Source of the DNA: Morella rubra
Taxonomy: Eukaryota > Streptophyta > Magnoliopsida > Fagales > Myricaceae
DNA: 64,000 nucleotides
Reading direction: 5' to 3'
Assembly (NCBI GenBank): GCA_003952965.2
Contig: CM025855.1
Location: 1,587,252 to 1,651,251 of the forward strand
The notes under the pieces: generated by a model
Told to the model about the DNA's origin: nothing
The model's input: only the letters and a program-made list of their open reading frames with translations
Databases searched by the model: none
Position numbers and translations under genes: made by a program
In this document: in pieces, positions 23,901-36,026 of the stretch
How the letters are laid out: each line of letters starts with the position of its first letter
Position numbering within the stretch: position 1 is the stretch's first letter

Positions 23901-26257
23901 CCAAACACTTGCGCACTAAGGTCAATATGTTTAGTCTACTCTCTCAGCCTTTGGTCTTTATGTTTTCATCTTCACTGCAGGGCTCCAAATCCAGATACTG
24001 TTTTGATTATACAAACTCCTCTTGGGGTATTTTCTGCTAAAAGCCTTCTGCAAAATAAGAAGAAGGCTGGGTCAAGGTTAATTTCATCTAACAGAAAACA
24101 GATTGAGGAGATAGGTGCAGAAGAAACTACTGATCTTGAGCCACTATCAGCTGCCAGATGTCGGATCTTTGTAAGATTGAACAACAACAAGAAGGTACTT
24201 TGCATTAATTTTTGGTGTTCATGTTGATTATAGTTTGCCCCTGCAACCACTTAATTCAAATATAGGGGAACAGAAAGGGAGCTTTTTTCTGCTTTTCTTC
24301 TTGGGTTTTCTGGGACAGTGATTGCTCGTGTCAGGAATAGTCTGAACGGTGTTGTAGGGTTAAAAGATGACAAATCAAATGGACCTAAGATGGATGGCAA
24401 ATTTGTTAGCATAAAGTGGATTAGTATACTGTTTTGTTCTTTCTGGTAAAATCGATTGCATTTTGGCATGCTTTAGCCATTGTTGGGGTGTAAGCTTCTC
24501 ATTTTCTGTCCATAATTCTAACAAACTATTTTCATCACTTCATTGTTATCTTTTCTTTTGTCCGTGCCAGAGAATAGAAGATGAAGCTATTTCCCACCGA
24601 GTGATGGGTCCTTGTCATCATCCTTTAGGAGCAATACAAAGTTTGAACACCTTCAGAGTAAATTTCCCATCGTTTCCAAATTAGATGCTATTTTCTATAA
24701 TTTCCTTCCTTTTTACTTTGGAGATTTGATAGAAATCAATCCAGAGTTGACATTCTTGTTTTTTCTTTACAGGTAGTAGAGGATCCTAAAACCTTTTCTT
24801 CTTTCAGGGAGCGGCTTTACCACTTACAGGCAAATTTCCATCCTCCTTTGAGTAGTAATCTGTTTCTCGGATTAGGTTCCTGATTACTTTTGGGCACACA
24901 TATTTGATTGCAGAGAACCGAAAATGATCGGGTTTGCTTTGGTAGATCTGGTATACATGGATGGGGGCTTTTTGCACGTAGAAACATTCAAGAAGGAGAA
25001 ATGGTATGTTGGTTTAAAGTTAGAATATTGGAAAGAAAGGAGCAGAAGCATGTTTTTTCTGCTTGCCCTTTATGATTTCCTAAATAGAGAATGCAGGAAT
25101 ATGGTTATTGCTTGATTAATTTGTGGGCAACCAAAGTTCTTGTGATATTAAAAAATTATTCCCTTGTGTTTTCCAACCATTGGAATGCCCAAAAAAGTAG
25201 AGGAAAAAAACCACGGTGGAAAGTTTTAAGCCACATTTTCTTGTTACCTGAAATTTGTAAGATTACCTTGCGTGTGGAATGCAACACTGATTTCAAACTC
25301 TTATGTAACAACTGGTAGTTTTCTTTTTTTGTGAGCATGTAACAACTGGTAGTTTAGTTGAAATACATGTCTCTCTGTTTCCATTTCCATTTAGAACACA
25401 ACCAACGGAAGGATTCAACCCAAGAGAATGTTCTAATGAACTGTGATTCTTAGTCTGGCTGGTTAAGCAATTTTAATTTATGATTGCTGCGTGTAAAGCG
25501 GTGAACTTTTGAGACCTTCTTTGCATCTTCTACCCTTTAATTTTTCTTTTTTTCCCCATTTCTTGTTCCAGGCCCTGAGGATTCTGCTGTGTCGTTTGTT
25601 TTCCTTATGCAAATGCAATGTTTGTGTTTAGCAACAAGCACGTGTTTGTATGCAGGTTCTTGAATATCGTGGGGAACAAGTTAGGCGCAGTGTTGCAGAT
25701 CTGAGGGAGGCACGCTACAGATCAGAAGGCAAAGACTGCTATGTGAGTGGTTATTAAATAAATTGCTTCTTGTTGTTCTTTTGCGCTTGAGCTATTCTGA
25801 TATAATTCTCTTGCAGCTCTTTAAGATCAGTGAAGAGGTTGTGGTGGATGCCACGGATAAAGGAAACATAGCACGCCTAATCAACCATTCGGTGAGTTCT
25901 CTTGCAGTTCTTCCTAATTATTGCAATTTCCTATATATGATTTGATCATCACCCTTAAAACTCGTAAATTGCACGACACCCTCAACTTGTATGAACTGAT
26001 GGCAGGCCTTCTGCAGTCTTTATCTTGAAGGAATCCAAAGTTCAGTGTTAAATTTATTTCTTCGCCAAGTATCCCAACTACATGTGGTCAATCATTCTAA
26101 TATGCTTCCCTTGATCTACCTTTCATCCAGTGTATGCCCAATTGCTATGCAAGAATCATGAGCGTGGGTGACGAGGAAAGCAGGATTGTTCTTATTGCCA
26201 AGACTAATGTATCTGCTGGTGACGAGCTAACGTAAACACTCTTCCACTCCTTTTTTC

Positions 26258-26294
<37 letters not shown>

Positions 26295-26417
26295 CTTGAT
26301 GCATTAGTATTGGTTGCATTTTGCAGGTATGATTACTTGTTTGATCCTGATGAACCTGAAGAATTTAAAGTCCCGTGTTTATGTAAAGCTCCAAACTGCC
26401 GGAAATTCATGAATTAG
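16397..26417 (+). CDS. histone H3 lysine methyltransferase, ATX3/4/5 class
   Basis: The 23 coding exons are 16397-17374, 17474-17529, 17612-17828, 18312-18440, 18567-18635, 18757-18825, 18927-19018, 19257-19349, 19784-19919, 20975-21080, 21190-21286, 21747-21871, 22309-22454, 22941-23045, 23775-23839, 23981-24194, 24571-24657, 24773-24829, 24914-25003, 25656-25742, 25817-25891, 26131-26231 and 26327-26417 (1094 aa; Arabidopsis ATX4/5 are about 1030-1040). Domains in order: basic N-terminus [12 protein letters not shown] at about 271-355 (YWPAIVIDP), first PHD at about 466-523 (C4HC3), extended PHD at about 665-827, and SET at about 954-1075 with GWGLFA, RLINHSC and ELTYDY, then post-[11 protein letters not shown]. 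All key SET residues are present, so it should be active on H3K4. The start at 16397 matches the family; the frame also runs upstream to a GTG but without similarity. It is closer to ATX4/ATX5 than to ATX1/2, which have a FYR domain. The gene lies between its CCT and HIZ2-like neighbours, as ATX5 does in Arabidopsis. Confidence 0.95.
19409..19452 (+). repeat. CT microsatellite in an ATX intron
   Basis: An interrupted (CT)n run of about 22 units lies in intron 8. Similar CT/AT runs lie at about 20917-20946 (intron 9) and 26262-26292 (last intron). They are likely polymorphic and have no clear role. Confidence 0.8.
21872..22308 (+). other. GC-AG intron 12 of the ATX gene
   Basis: The exon ends ...GTA AAA G and continues GGA GGT, which gives the conserved ePHD sequence [14 protein letters not shown] only if the donor is GC (AAG/GCACGT) and the acceptor is CAG at 22306-22308. 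Nearby GT donors (GTTTG at 21876 and 21880) shift the frame. GC-AG introns are about 1% of plant introns. Confidence 0.85.
24830..24913 (+). other. GC-AG intron 18 of the ATX gene
   Basis: Exon 18 ends CACTTACAG and the intron begins GCAAAT, the best non-GT donor consensus. Joining to AGAACCGAA gives [20 protein letters not shown], which is continuous with the conserved entry to the SET domain. The nearest GT donors downstream add lengths that are not multiples of three. At 84 bases the intron is near the minimum for plants. Confidence 0.85.
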
Positions 26418-26607
26418 GATACACAGCATAGCGCCATTGTTTCTCCGCAAGGAACACTAACCCCATCCCCCTTTCCTGTGGGATCTCACAGCTATACGAA
26501 TTTTTTTTTTTTTTTTTGTTTTCCGAGGGGAAGAAAAAAGATAAAGCATAATGTATTTTTTTTCTTTCTTTTTCCTTCTGAATTTTCTTTTGACAATCTT
26601 AAAGCTT

Positions 26608-26613
26608 AATAAA
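26608..26613 (+). terminator. probable poly(A) signal of the ATX gene
   Basis: AATAAA about 190 bases after the stop codon, within a T-rich 3' region and followed by TTGTTGTGGGCTTTTGTGT. Confidence 0.5.
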
Positions 26614-26679
26614 AGCTTTAGATATGCTGGCCTTTTTGTTGTGGGCTTTTGTGTAAATATTGATTTTTCACGTTTCATA

Positions 26680-28250
26680 CTTTTAATTCAGGCTAATCCA
26701 ATTTTTCTCCGTTAATACTCAATCGAGATCTTTGGAGTTTTCGTCTTGCCTCGAATGCCCAAGGCTTGCTTCTTGGATTTAACGTCTCCATTGCAATTAG
26801 CACTCGGGTTTTCTGACTGGTATTACCAAATTAAACCAGATTTCGGTTGTCGCGCTTACACAGATTCCATTTCTATTGCACAAACAACACGCAGTGGAGA
26901 ATGGAAGGGCTTAGTAGAGCTCTCCCATGGTTGCAGTAAAATGAGAGTGACTTGTGAGGCGGTGGGACATGCCCAATTTGTCATGGGCTGAGGACTTGTG
27001 GGAAGGAGTCAAAAGAGAAGGAACTCAAGCAAAAAGAAACCCTACTTGTACCTGCCTCAAACTTCTTACTCTGATTATGATATCCTATTGACTAGGGCTG
27101 TTCAAATACTCACCAGCCTCTGGGCCGCCCCCGTCCTTATCAATTCGTGTCCAACAGCAATGGCCAGACCAAGTCATTGTTAGGGTCGGATGTTTGCAAT
27201 GATTTAGTCAACACCAAGGGGGACACATCTGTTTTTTTTTTTCACCCTATACAGACAGATGTTGATTTGAGCTCTTACAAAAACACTTATTTTAATATTA
27301 AGAACACCTCGTTTTCCTTGTGTTTTGTACAAAAAAACAAAATCCTCTTTTTTCTTTGAAAAGAAAAAAGGCCACAACATTTCCCGTCACAACCTACTCC
27401 CACGTAGCGGCTCCTTCCACCCGCAGCCCCTCTGATTTGCGATTCCGACCGATTGGGTGTGGGCCAGGTTAGGAGTTTGGAATTGACAGAGGCCAGGTTG
27501 GAGGTTTTCTTTGACCTCCAACTGACATCTGCATTGGTGGGGGGGGGGGGGGGGGGGGAGGAGAAGAGAAATCCCTCTCGACATCCAAGATCCGATGGCT
27601 AATCCACATTAATTTCAACATCCCCTGTGTGAACCCAACCCCTGGGATTAATTTCAACATCTGGAGTCTTCTTTCTATGCCCTTTCTACATTTCAAACTT
27701 CTCTCCATCTCCCTCTGGTCTAGCGCTCATGAACTGTCAAATATTAATTTAAAAGACCAAGACGCCAAGGTTCTAACTTATACCCAAGCCCCCATCGAAA
27801 TCCCGCGTCACACAAGACCCGTAACAGACGAGACAAGCCACTATCCCAAGACGAGAAGGATAGTGGTGTTCCGCTCCAATTTTTGCATGATCATCAGATA
27901 TCCCTATCGCTTGGGTAGTCCAACTCAGTTTGTGTGTGCTTACCCTTGCGTGTTATGTCCTCCCATTTAAATTATTTTCAAGCCCCTAGGTAATTTTGCA
28001 GAGCAATTGTGAAACTTGGAAATTTTGCTGGAGCACTCCAATATCGAACGGAGTGCACAACGCAAAGAAAATGATTCGAGGAAAAATGAAATTTAAGGTG
28101 TAGGAGAAGACAGATACCTGATCTTCTCAAGGATGGGCATCAACCGAGGACCACAGTGCACAAAATGCCAGCAGAGTCGCACCTCGAATTCTAAAATAAG
28201 AAAGGAAAGAGGAGGCTTCTCCCCTTATCACGGGACCAAAAGAGGAGACT
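26680..28250. other. intergenic region between convergent ATX and HIZ2-like genes
   Basis: The two flanking genes converge here, so this is a 3'-to-3' space. No gene is supported. A forward frame at 26746-26991 (81 codons) begins with ATG but resembles nothing known to me. A G20 homopolymer lies at 27539-27558. Confidence 0.5.
27539..27558 (+). repeat. G20 homopolymer
   Basis: An uninterrupted run of about twenty G bases, unusual in AT-rich DNA, in the space between convergent genes. It can form a G-quadruplex and is a likely place for sequencing or polymerase slippage, so its length is uncertain. Confidence 0.85.
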
Positions 28251-28255
28251 TCCTT

Positions 28256-28261
28256 TTTATT
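28256..28261 (-). terminator. possible poly(A) signal of the HIZ2-like gene
   Basis: AATAAA on the minus strand, about 95 bases after the stop codon at 28354-28356. It is the first consensus hexamer downstream. Confidence 0.4.
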
Positions 28262-28353
28262 TCCTTACTGAAGACAAGAAGCAACAAAAATATGAAGAGC
28301 AAAATTACCTTAAACCAAAAATGCAATAAAGAAAACAGAGTTATAGAAATGTC

Positions 28354-31300
28354 TCAATGTGTACTTTCAGGAGAATGATGTATCCGACTTAAAATTACCG
28401 ACTCAGACTCATTTGACCCAGGCACCACAGCCTCATAAGCCCTGGGCGAACCACCCGGAAAACATTTAGGCCCATTTATGGCATCACCCAAAAGCCTTTC
28501 CTCCACACAGTTGGCAGAGTTACTGCCATTGCTCTTGCCAAGCCTGTTGATATCGCCATCCATGGTGGTCATCTGCGATTCGTTATCAACCGTCATCGCA
28601 CAATCCCCATCAGCAACCTCAACATTAACCTCTTCGGAAGCCATCACAGCCTTTTTCTCCTCACTGGAAACTGGCAGTGGCTTCCCCGGGTTCTCACCAC
28701 CATACACTTGACCCAGCAGTTCCATCTTCACAGAAGGGGTAGAAACATGATTCTGCACCTCCTGAGTGGGGGTCAAAAATGACTCCTCCATATTCTCCTT
28801 CATGACAGCAGCTGAAACAGCTTCCACTTTTTTCTGATCTACGGTTGGCAGGGGCACACTTTGCATCGCTGCAGCCAAATTTGGGACTGGCTCCTCTGCT
28901 TTCACCACATCACAGATTGGGGCTTGCTCTTCCCCTTTCTCCTGGTTTGACGCTGAAATAATATCCAATGTGACCCCATAAACTGACCGCAATCCTACAA
29001 CTTCCACCCTCTGCTTCTTGTAGAGGTCCATGGCTCTCTGCAAGTCAGAAAGCATGTCAACCAATGAGAATCTAGACTCTACATTCATATATTCTATAAC
29101 AGATGATAATCTAGAATAATTATTCATACATTATATATAAATTTTGAGTAATATTTCCAACCTTCCATGACCTAATCAATATTGCACATGCAGCTAAATT
29201 TCAGTAAACCACGGTTAGCTTAAGGGTGAGAGCAAAAATATGTTTGTCAAAACACAGAAGTAAACATTGACTCTCACTTTTTAGGAGACAATTAAACAGC
29301 TCAATATATATCACTTCCAAAAACACATTGTTAGCCGTAAAAGGCATGTGATTAAATGCATGCATCCAAACCACCATTTGTAGTCCCCACAGATGAATGC
29401 TACTAAACGCAAAAAATTACAAACACATAACTGCCAAAACCATGAGGAGCTATCTTTCTCTATATCTATCCATCATAAACTTTACCTGAAGAGCAGTATC
29501 CTTAATGGCAGGAAAAAGAGAATGATTCAATACATTATTGGAATATTTCAGACTGGCTCTTCCTCCGCCCTGTCACATTATCAGAAAAGAAAGAAATTTT
29601 TATGCAACAGTTATCAAGCAGCAGAAATTTGCAATGAAAGCAACAGAATTCTGTCAAGATTCTCTACCTCAAACAACACATCCATAGTGGTGTCCCCGTC
29701 CAAAGTTATACTTCGTTCCATATCCAATAAACTTATGCACTCCTTGTACAACTCTGGACGTGCAAGTTCGGCTGAAATATCGAGCTTAGAAAGATAAAAA
29801 CGGGTGAAATGAGAAACATCATGAGTTGGAAATTTAGAATGATCAGCTGCCTTCTCAAAAGAAGGTTTAGCCAGTGAGTCGGAAGTTTCTTTTGCTGGAG
29901 AAGTGCCAGTGGAACTTATTTCAATGGCATTAGCCTGAACCTCATAGTGGTTATCTTCATGGTGAGACCTCTGGCCTGCCTTCACAGCCAAACCATCATC
30001 TACAAGGGCCTGCACCGGGTAATCATCTTTCTGAGATGGGGATGGCAATTCCCTTTTCATATCACCCTCTTGTCCTTTCCACATCTCAGCATTAGACTCC
30101 CACCCCCTACCATTCATTGGATGCCTCTTCTGGTCCCATTCAGGGCCCCCATAAATGTGAGGAGGACCTGAACCATTACTTCCATCCCATCCATGCAAGT
30201 GAGGAGGGCCTGAACCATCTATTATATTCTGCCAGCCAACTGGGCGTAAGTGACCAGAAAACCTGTCAGCTTCAGGGATATGATAATGAATCCCAGAGTG
30301 GTTAATTTCCACACCGGGTCTAACACCAAACATAGGTTGAGACGGAAACTGTGGGATCATTGCCTGAAAACCTCCATGAGGAGGTCCATGTTGGAAGGGA
30401 ATGAAGCCATTTGGAACTGATGAAGACCAACTTGGGACGCCCCTCCAAGCATTACCATGCCCTCGTCCCAGACCAGGATCACTACCCCGCTTATAACGGA
30501 CAGCGGAGTTAAGTCTACCATCTTCTTCCAATGAACCCGCAAAGGAAGGGCTGTCAACTCCAGCTCTGAACACAGGCGGTGGGGGAATCAAAGAAGACGC
30601 GTTGCTTTGACTAGATCTATTGTAATAAGGTGAATCTGCCTGAGAGGAGTCATCAAATAAAGATTTTTCTGGTGGAAAGTCCCGATACACCCTGTCCTCA
30701 GAAGTAGAGAAGTCTCTTGGATCAACAGAAGCACTGCTCCTCCTTCCTGTTTCTTCAACATCAAGACTCCGTCTAACACCAGTTCGATTCATATACCTGC
30801 GGTCAATACTTGTAGATGAAGGAGATCTTTCCACCAAACCCTTCGGTGAAGCCTTGGAACTTGAAGACCTTTCTGTTGACAGCTCCCCTAAATGGGCTTC
30901 CTCCATTTTGACAGGTTTGTCCACAGATCTGTACTTAGCACTTTTCTCTGAAACTCCAGAGAAAGCACTTACCTCTCTGGAGGAAATTGCTTTGGCTCTC
31001 TGTTCAGACTTATTATCCCTGTACTTCACATCTTCCAGATCTAAATTCCTGAAGTGTGGAAAAGCAAAAAATAAAAAAAGGACATCTATATCATAGGAGT
31101 CAACATATGCTCCCATCACATATAAATAAATAAATAATTTCTCTGAATTCAATCTCCATCTTAGTGATTCTATCTATTTGTCCAGTTCCCGATAATAATC
31201 CTCCAAGTTTGATTACAACAGGCAATCATATAAAATGAATTGCTCCATAGTGCATCGATAAGGATGCTAACCTGAGGCAGTTTTAATATGGTATAACAAT

Positions 31301-34300
31301 ATTCTTCAAATATGCTCAACCATAATTGCCTCAATACAGGGGACAAAATAGGTCTTACATAACCAAATAATCTAACCTTGACTAGATTACCACTCAATGG
31401 AGTCAAAGTAGAAAAACTACCTGTGGTCATCCATGCCAAAATGTGAACTGGAGCTTGGCGAAGTTCTCCTTCTGTTGCTACTAATAGGAGCATCTACATG
31501 AGCTTGGCGAGATTGAGATCTCCCCCTATCAGCATCTGATTCAACTTTATCACCACTCAAAGATTTCTTTTCCATATCAGGATAGTGAGCTTTCACAAGT
31601 CTAGTTTTATTACTATTATAATCATCATGATCATCCGGAGATCTTTTCTTTCCCCTGCCATCTTTGTATCTACCACTTCGGTCATCAAAATGTGACCCAT
31701 CACGGTCACGATGACGATCATGGTCACGATCTCGGTCTCGGTCACGCTCATATTCACGGTCACGATCATATTCACGGTCATGCTCGCGCCCATGGTCACG
31801 AATGCGATCCCGACCACGATCATGATCACGATCTCGATCACGTTCCCAATCCCAGTCATGCTCACGATCACTTTCACGGTCACGATCACGATCACGGTTG
31901 CGATCATGCCCACAGTCCCCTTCATGTTCACGTTCATGGCCATGGTCATGAAAGCGATCACGATCCCGGCTAACCTCTAGGTCATGGTCACGGTCCCGCT
32001 CACGACTGCGATCCTTGGCACGCTCTCGATCACGGTCACTGTCCTGAAGCTTGATTCTCTTCCGTCGTACCTCTGCAGCATCCTTTTCATCCTTTGCATG
32101 CTTGTCATCAGACCTGATGCAAGTGAGATCTTTCGCAGGGCGATCATCACTTTGCTTCTCATCACGGTGCTTGTTATCCCTGTCTATGTCATCTCGGTAC
32201 TTGTCTTTATATCTTTCATCCTTGCGCTTTTCATCTTTCTGTCTTCCATCCTTTCCAACATCATCCCTAGATGATAATCGTCTATCACTAATATCTCCAC
32301 CATCATCTTGATGCTTTTCCCAATCACCAGAACCATCTTGTCTTTTCCTCGTTCGTCTCTCATGCTGGTTTTCTTCAGGACTTCGCAATTCGTCCTGTAC
32401 ATTCAACTCTGCAAGAAGATAGAACAAAGATGTTAATTTATCATACATATGTATTTCCATATGACAGTTCATAAACCAAAGTATCCATGTCTCATTTATA
32501 AGTCTTCTACATAAACCAAAAGAGTAATTAAAATAGAACTCAATTTGGGTAATCTCCGTTCTTCAGCTCTACATACAATTATCCGGCGATTACTAGTTCA
32601 TGCATTAACTTCATTTATCAGTGGTTTCATCTTCCTAGTTTATATTGAACAACATACTCAAGGGCATTCAAAGCTAATATATTTGAAGGATAAGAGTCAC
32701 CAATTCTCATGCCTCGTGCAGTTCAAGGATGTGTTTTTTTTTTTCTTAACTAATTTGGGGGAAGGGGAAAGGGGATCCACACATCGCAGTTCAAGGATGT
32801 GTTGAACGACCGGATTCAGCCTCCAACACGTTTGTGTTATTGCAGTGAGAAAAAAGACTATTCGCTTCAATGCATCCCTCAAGCTTAATAATTACCCAAC
32901 CAACAACAGACTTCTAGATACTTCAAATCATGAGAGAGATCCCACAAAATAAATTTATTCGGATTTTTCTTTCATCTAAACACAATAAATGGTGGTAGAT
33001 GAGTATTATAGGGGTTGCAATTCAAAAAAAAAAAACCACCTATGTTATCAAGCTAAAATATAGGCGATGCTTGTGGCCTTGAAGCATGCTGTTGTAGTAA
33101 ATGAATCCTACAAAAATATACAACTTAAAATCCATCATCAGAAACAGGCAGGATAGCATCATCTTGTTTTCAGTACATCCAAATTAGATGGCAATAAAAC
33201 AAAAAGGGAAATGAATTGAAAAAGATGTTCTAGAACATAATAAATACGAAAATAAAGAAATGTCATAGCAAAGAATAATCATTCACAGAGTAACCTAAAT
33301 ATCATTCCACAAAACTAAAAAATGAAGAAAGATAAGAAGTTAAGATGAGTAATTACTACACCTTTGTGTAGGAAACATTCACGCAATTACAGGAAAGAGA
33401 ATGATACAGCTAGGTGTTCTGTATACGAGAAACCAGCAATACATGAACAAAAACCATAGATTGAAGTTATATGAACCTAGTACTCACACCAGCAATCAAT
33501 CCGAGCAGGTCACTTTGCAACATATGGAAAAATGAGACCTAAATCCACAAATTGCAACTTAATGAAAGACCAAATATTTGTTTCCATATGCAAAATCCTT
33601 AATAATATGACCTGGAAATGAAAGATAACAATCAATTGGGCTTGAAATTACTTCAGCTTAATATCCAAAGGTGAATCCACAAGAGATGCTATGAAATGGT
33701 GTGCTCCAATTATGTAAGGGAAGATAATAAAAGAATAGATGTCATTGAGAGAGAGAATGGAAACTCAAATCAGCATAAAACCCCATGCAGAACTCTCCAG
33801 CATTACAAGCATCCACATTCCAAAATAAGGCTAAAGAACTCAACAATCCACATGTTTATCAGTTTCTCTAAAAAATAGTGAAACTGCACCTGAAGTAGTC
33901 TCCTATGCTGCTTCACCAATCCAAACATTTTCTTACAGGAACGAGGTGCTTGCTTTATTAAGCTTCAACGTTAAACCTTCTTGTATATTTTTTCAAATAA
34001 GACAAGGTGTCAATCAATACTAGCATGTGCCTTATGACATGCTACTTTTGTCAATTAACCCTTGAAAGGATGTGGACTAATTAATAGAGTCTGCATCTGT
34101 TGTGGAGCTGCCCCATTAAGTAAACTACAAAATCTTCACCATGCCAAAAAAAGACACATGACCGCACCTCAGCCCAAACAGATGGACTGTGCAGTACTTA
34201 TTATGTGCAGTCCAGTGGACTCCACAACAAAGATGGACTTCAAAATGTATGGAAGGGAAAAAAAAATATCCCTCTCGGCAGTCCACTTTATATATGACCT

Positions 34301-36003
34301 TTAAGACAATTCTAGCTGAAGACTGGAACTTTTAAAATGCATTTATTGCAAAAGGATTCTCTAACAATCACTTTTCAGGTTAAAGGTTTGCATTCCGAGT
34401 TAACTTAATCATTGACCTTCCTTTTCAATTAAATCAACACAAGATTTATGTAACAACAGATGGAGCTTTCAACAGATATTCTATTATCATTACCTTTCCC
34501 AATCAGTTTCGACCTTTTCATCTATGCCTGAGAAGTCGTCAGCCAAACTGTGCCCCACATTAACATTTTCGAATGGTAATTGATTAAAAAATAAACACGC
34601 ATATAATTAACACATAATACCGCATGATAGAATCCCCCAAAAGTGATAATCTTATTGTATCTGATTAACGTATCAGTTTCAATATGTCATTATTCAAATG
34701 CATAACCATTGAAGTGTTAGCCACTCATATTGTGTTCCAATTCACATTCACCTTTCCAATTCTCTTCAAATTCTATAAAACCTATCAGTTAAAAAGAATG
34801 ACAACAATAATGATATCTTACAAAAAGGCAAGAAAAATAAGGACAGATATAAAACTAGCTACACTAAATTCAGCATTGTGAAATGCAGGCAACAGCAGTT
34901 ATTATCAATATATAGGTATTACTCTATTCCATTAAACTGCATGACACTGTGTTTAAACAACATTAGAGGCAATTTTAACGCCCATTCTGGCTGATGGAGA
35001 CAATTGAGGAGTAACCCACGTACTCAACAATTAGGTCACAGGAACAGAACACGGAGCTTCTAGGGCATATGCTCTTTATGAAGTCACATGTAGTAACTGG
35101 AGAAGAAGAACGACTTCAAACTTCAAGCGCAACAAAATTAATTAAACATAATCAAGCCCCTCACCTATTGAATGGGAATAAAATTTATTCGGGTTCTAAA
35201 ACTAGATTAAAAACCACTAATCTGTGCTTCTGATGCCGGAGATCAGCACTCAACACTTCAAGGTCTTCCCTAACGACCTAACCAACCTCACATTCAAGTT
35301 CTAATGCTGTCTACATAGTATGAAAGCTACGACCTTATGTTGGAAGACTTCTATCAGTTATAGGAACATAGGGGTAAGCACAATACACAAAAATGTCATA
35401 TTAACCAGCTAACCAATCAGTTACCTTACCAGTTTTTTCTACTGCCTTCTTTGTCTCGCGCGGCTCCTCGATATCAATGACGGACCTGTCAGTTTTCCCT
35501 TCTTTACTCTTCTTCTCCCTTTCAACGCCACCTTCCCTACTCTCTTTTCGAGCCAAGTCCCGATGCTTACCGCCACTCTTCTTTGCCTCCTCACCGTCAC
35601 CAGACACTCCCAGAGTCTCCTCTCTCCTCCTACTGTTGTTGCCACTCTTCGATTCCGCCGAAGCCTTCGACTCCTTTGACTTCTTCGAAACCTCATTCCG
35701 ATCGTCCTCACCACCATTCCAACGATCAGTCACTCCCTCGCCAGCCCGCTCCCTCCGCCGCTTCGACTGGCCATGCTCTTCAGAATGCTCCCCAATACCA
35801 GACCCGTACATGTCCTTGGCATCCTTCAGAGATTCGACCTTCCGCTTTTCGGTAGAGCCAGATTCCTTTGGAACCCTAGAGCCACCGCCACTCTCTTCCT
35901 TAGTCTTCCGATCCTTCAAACTCGAATCTTTCTCCGAGTCTGAGTACTCTCTCGTTTCCCTCGAACTGTGTTTGCTCGATTTGTGCCGCGAACTCTTCGG
36001 CAT
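28354..36003 (-). CDS. HIZ2-like protein (plant ZC3H13/Flacc counterpart)
   Basis: Minus-strand coding exons are 36003-35430, 32408-31421, 31048-29668, 29569-29486 and 29037-28354, all GT-AG and in frame, giving 1236 aa. The N-terminus [20 protein letters not shown] and the overall layout match plant proteins usually labelled 'zinc finger CCCH domain-containing protein 13-like', including Arabidopsis AT5G53440, reported as HAKAI-interacting HIZ2 of the m6A writer complex. I see no true CCCH finger; the name comes from the animal relative. Residues about 1-190 are Lys/Ser/Glu-rich. About 305-430 is an Arg-Asp/Arg-Glu repeat tract typical of nuclear RNA-processing proteins. The 521-981 part is Pro/Gly/Trp-rich ([12 protein letters not shown]). 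The most conserved-looking segment is the C-terminal [20 protein letters not shown]. It is probably a scaffold for the mRNA adenosine methyltransferase. The start at 36003 is the first ATG of the frame; upstream it extends only to a GTG. Confidence 0.85.
31692..32040 (-). repeat. RD/RE/DH-coding repeat tract
   Basis: About 350 bases of degenerate hexamer repeats (CGTGAC-like on the minus strand) inside exon 2 of the HIZ2-like gene encode alternating Arg, Asp, Glu and His. On the plus strand the same DNA reads as His/Asp/Gly-rich open frames, which are a by-product and not genes. Such tracts expand and contract, so length may vary between alleles. Confidence 0.85.
32409..35429 (-). other. 3.0-kb first intron of the HIZ2-like gene
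   Basis: This intron separates the Lys/Ser-rich first exon from the rest. It joins ACT G to AG TTG (giving KTELNVQDE) with GT donor and CAG acceptor. No other gene, exon or recognisable transposon is seen inside. It is AT-rich with short homopolymers. Confidence 0.7.
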
Positions 36004-36017
36004 CACTGAAAAGCTTA

Positions 36018-36026
36018 AAACCCTAA
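36018..36026 (-). promoter_or_regulatory. telo-boxes in the HIZ2-like leader
   Basis: The motif reads AAACCCTAA on the plus strand, which is TTAGGGTTT in the sense of the minus-strand gene, 15 bases before its start codon. A second copy lies at 36206-36214. Two copies close to the start fit the pattern seen at growth-related plant genes. Confidence 0.45.

Noticed and set aside
26746..26991. An 81-codon ATG frame downstream of the ATX gene
   Set aside because: Not similar to anything I know. It lies in the space between two convergent genes and has no promoter or splice context.
31692..31980. Plus-strand open frames rich in His, Asp and Gly
   Set aside because: They are the antisense of the RD/RE-coding repeats of the HIZ2-like exon 2. 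The biased composition follows from the hexamer repeats and there is no independent gene evidence.
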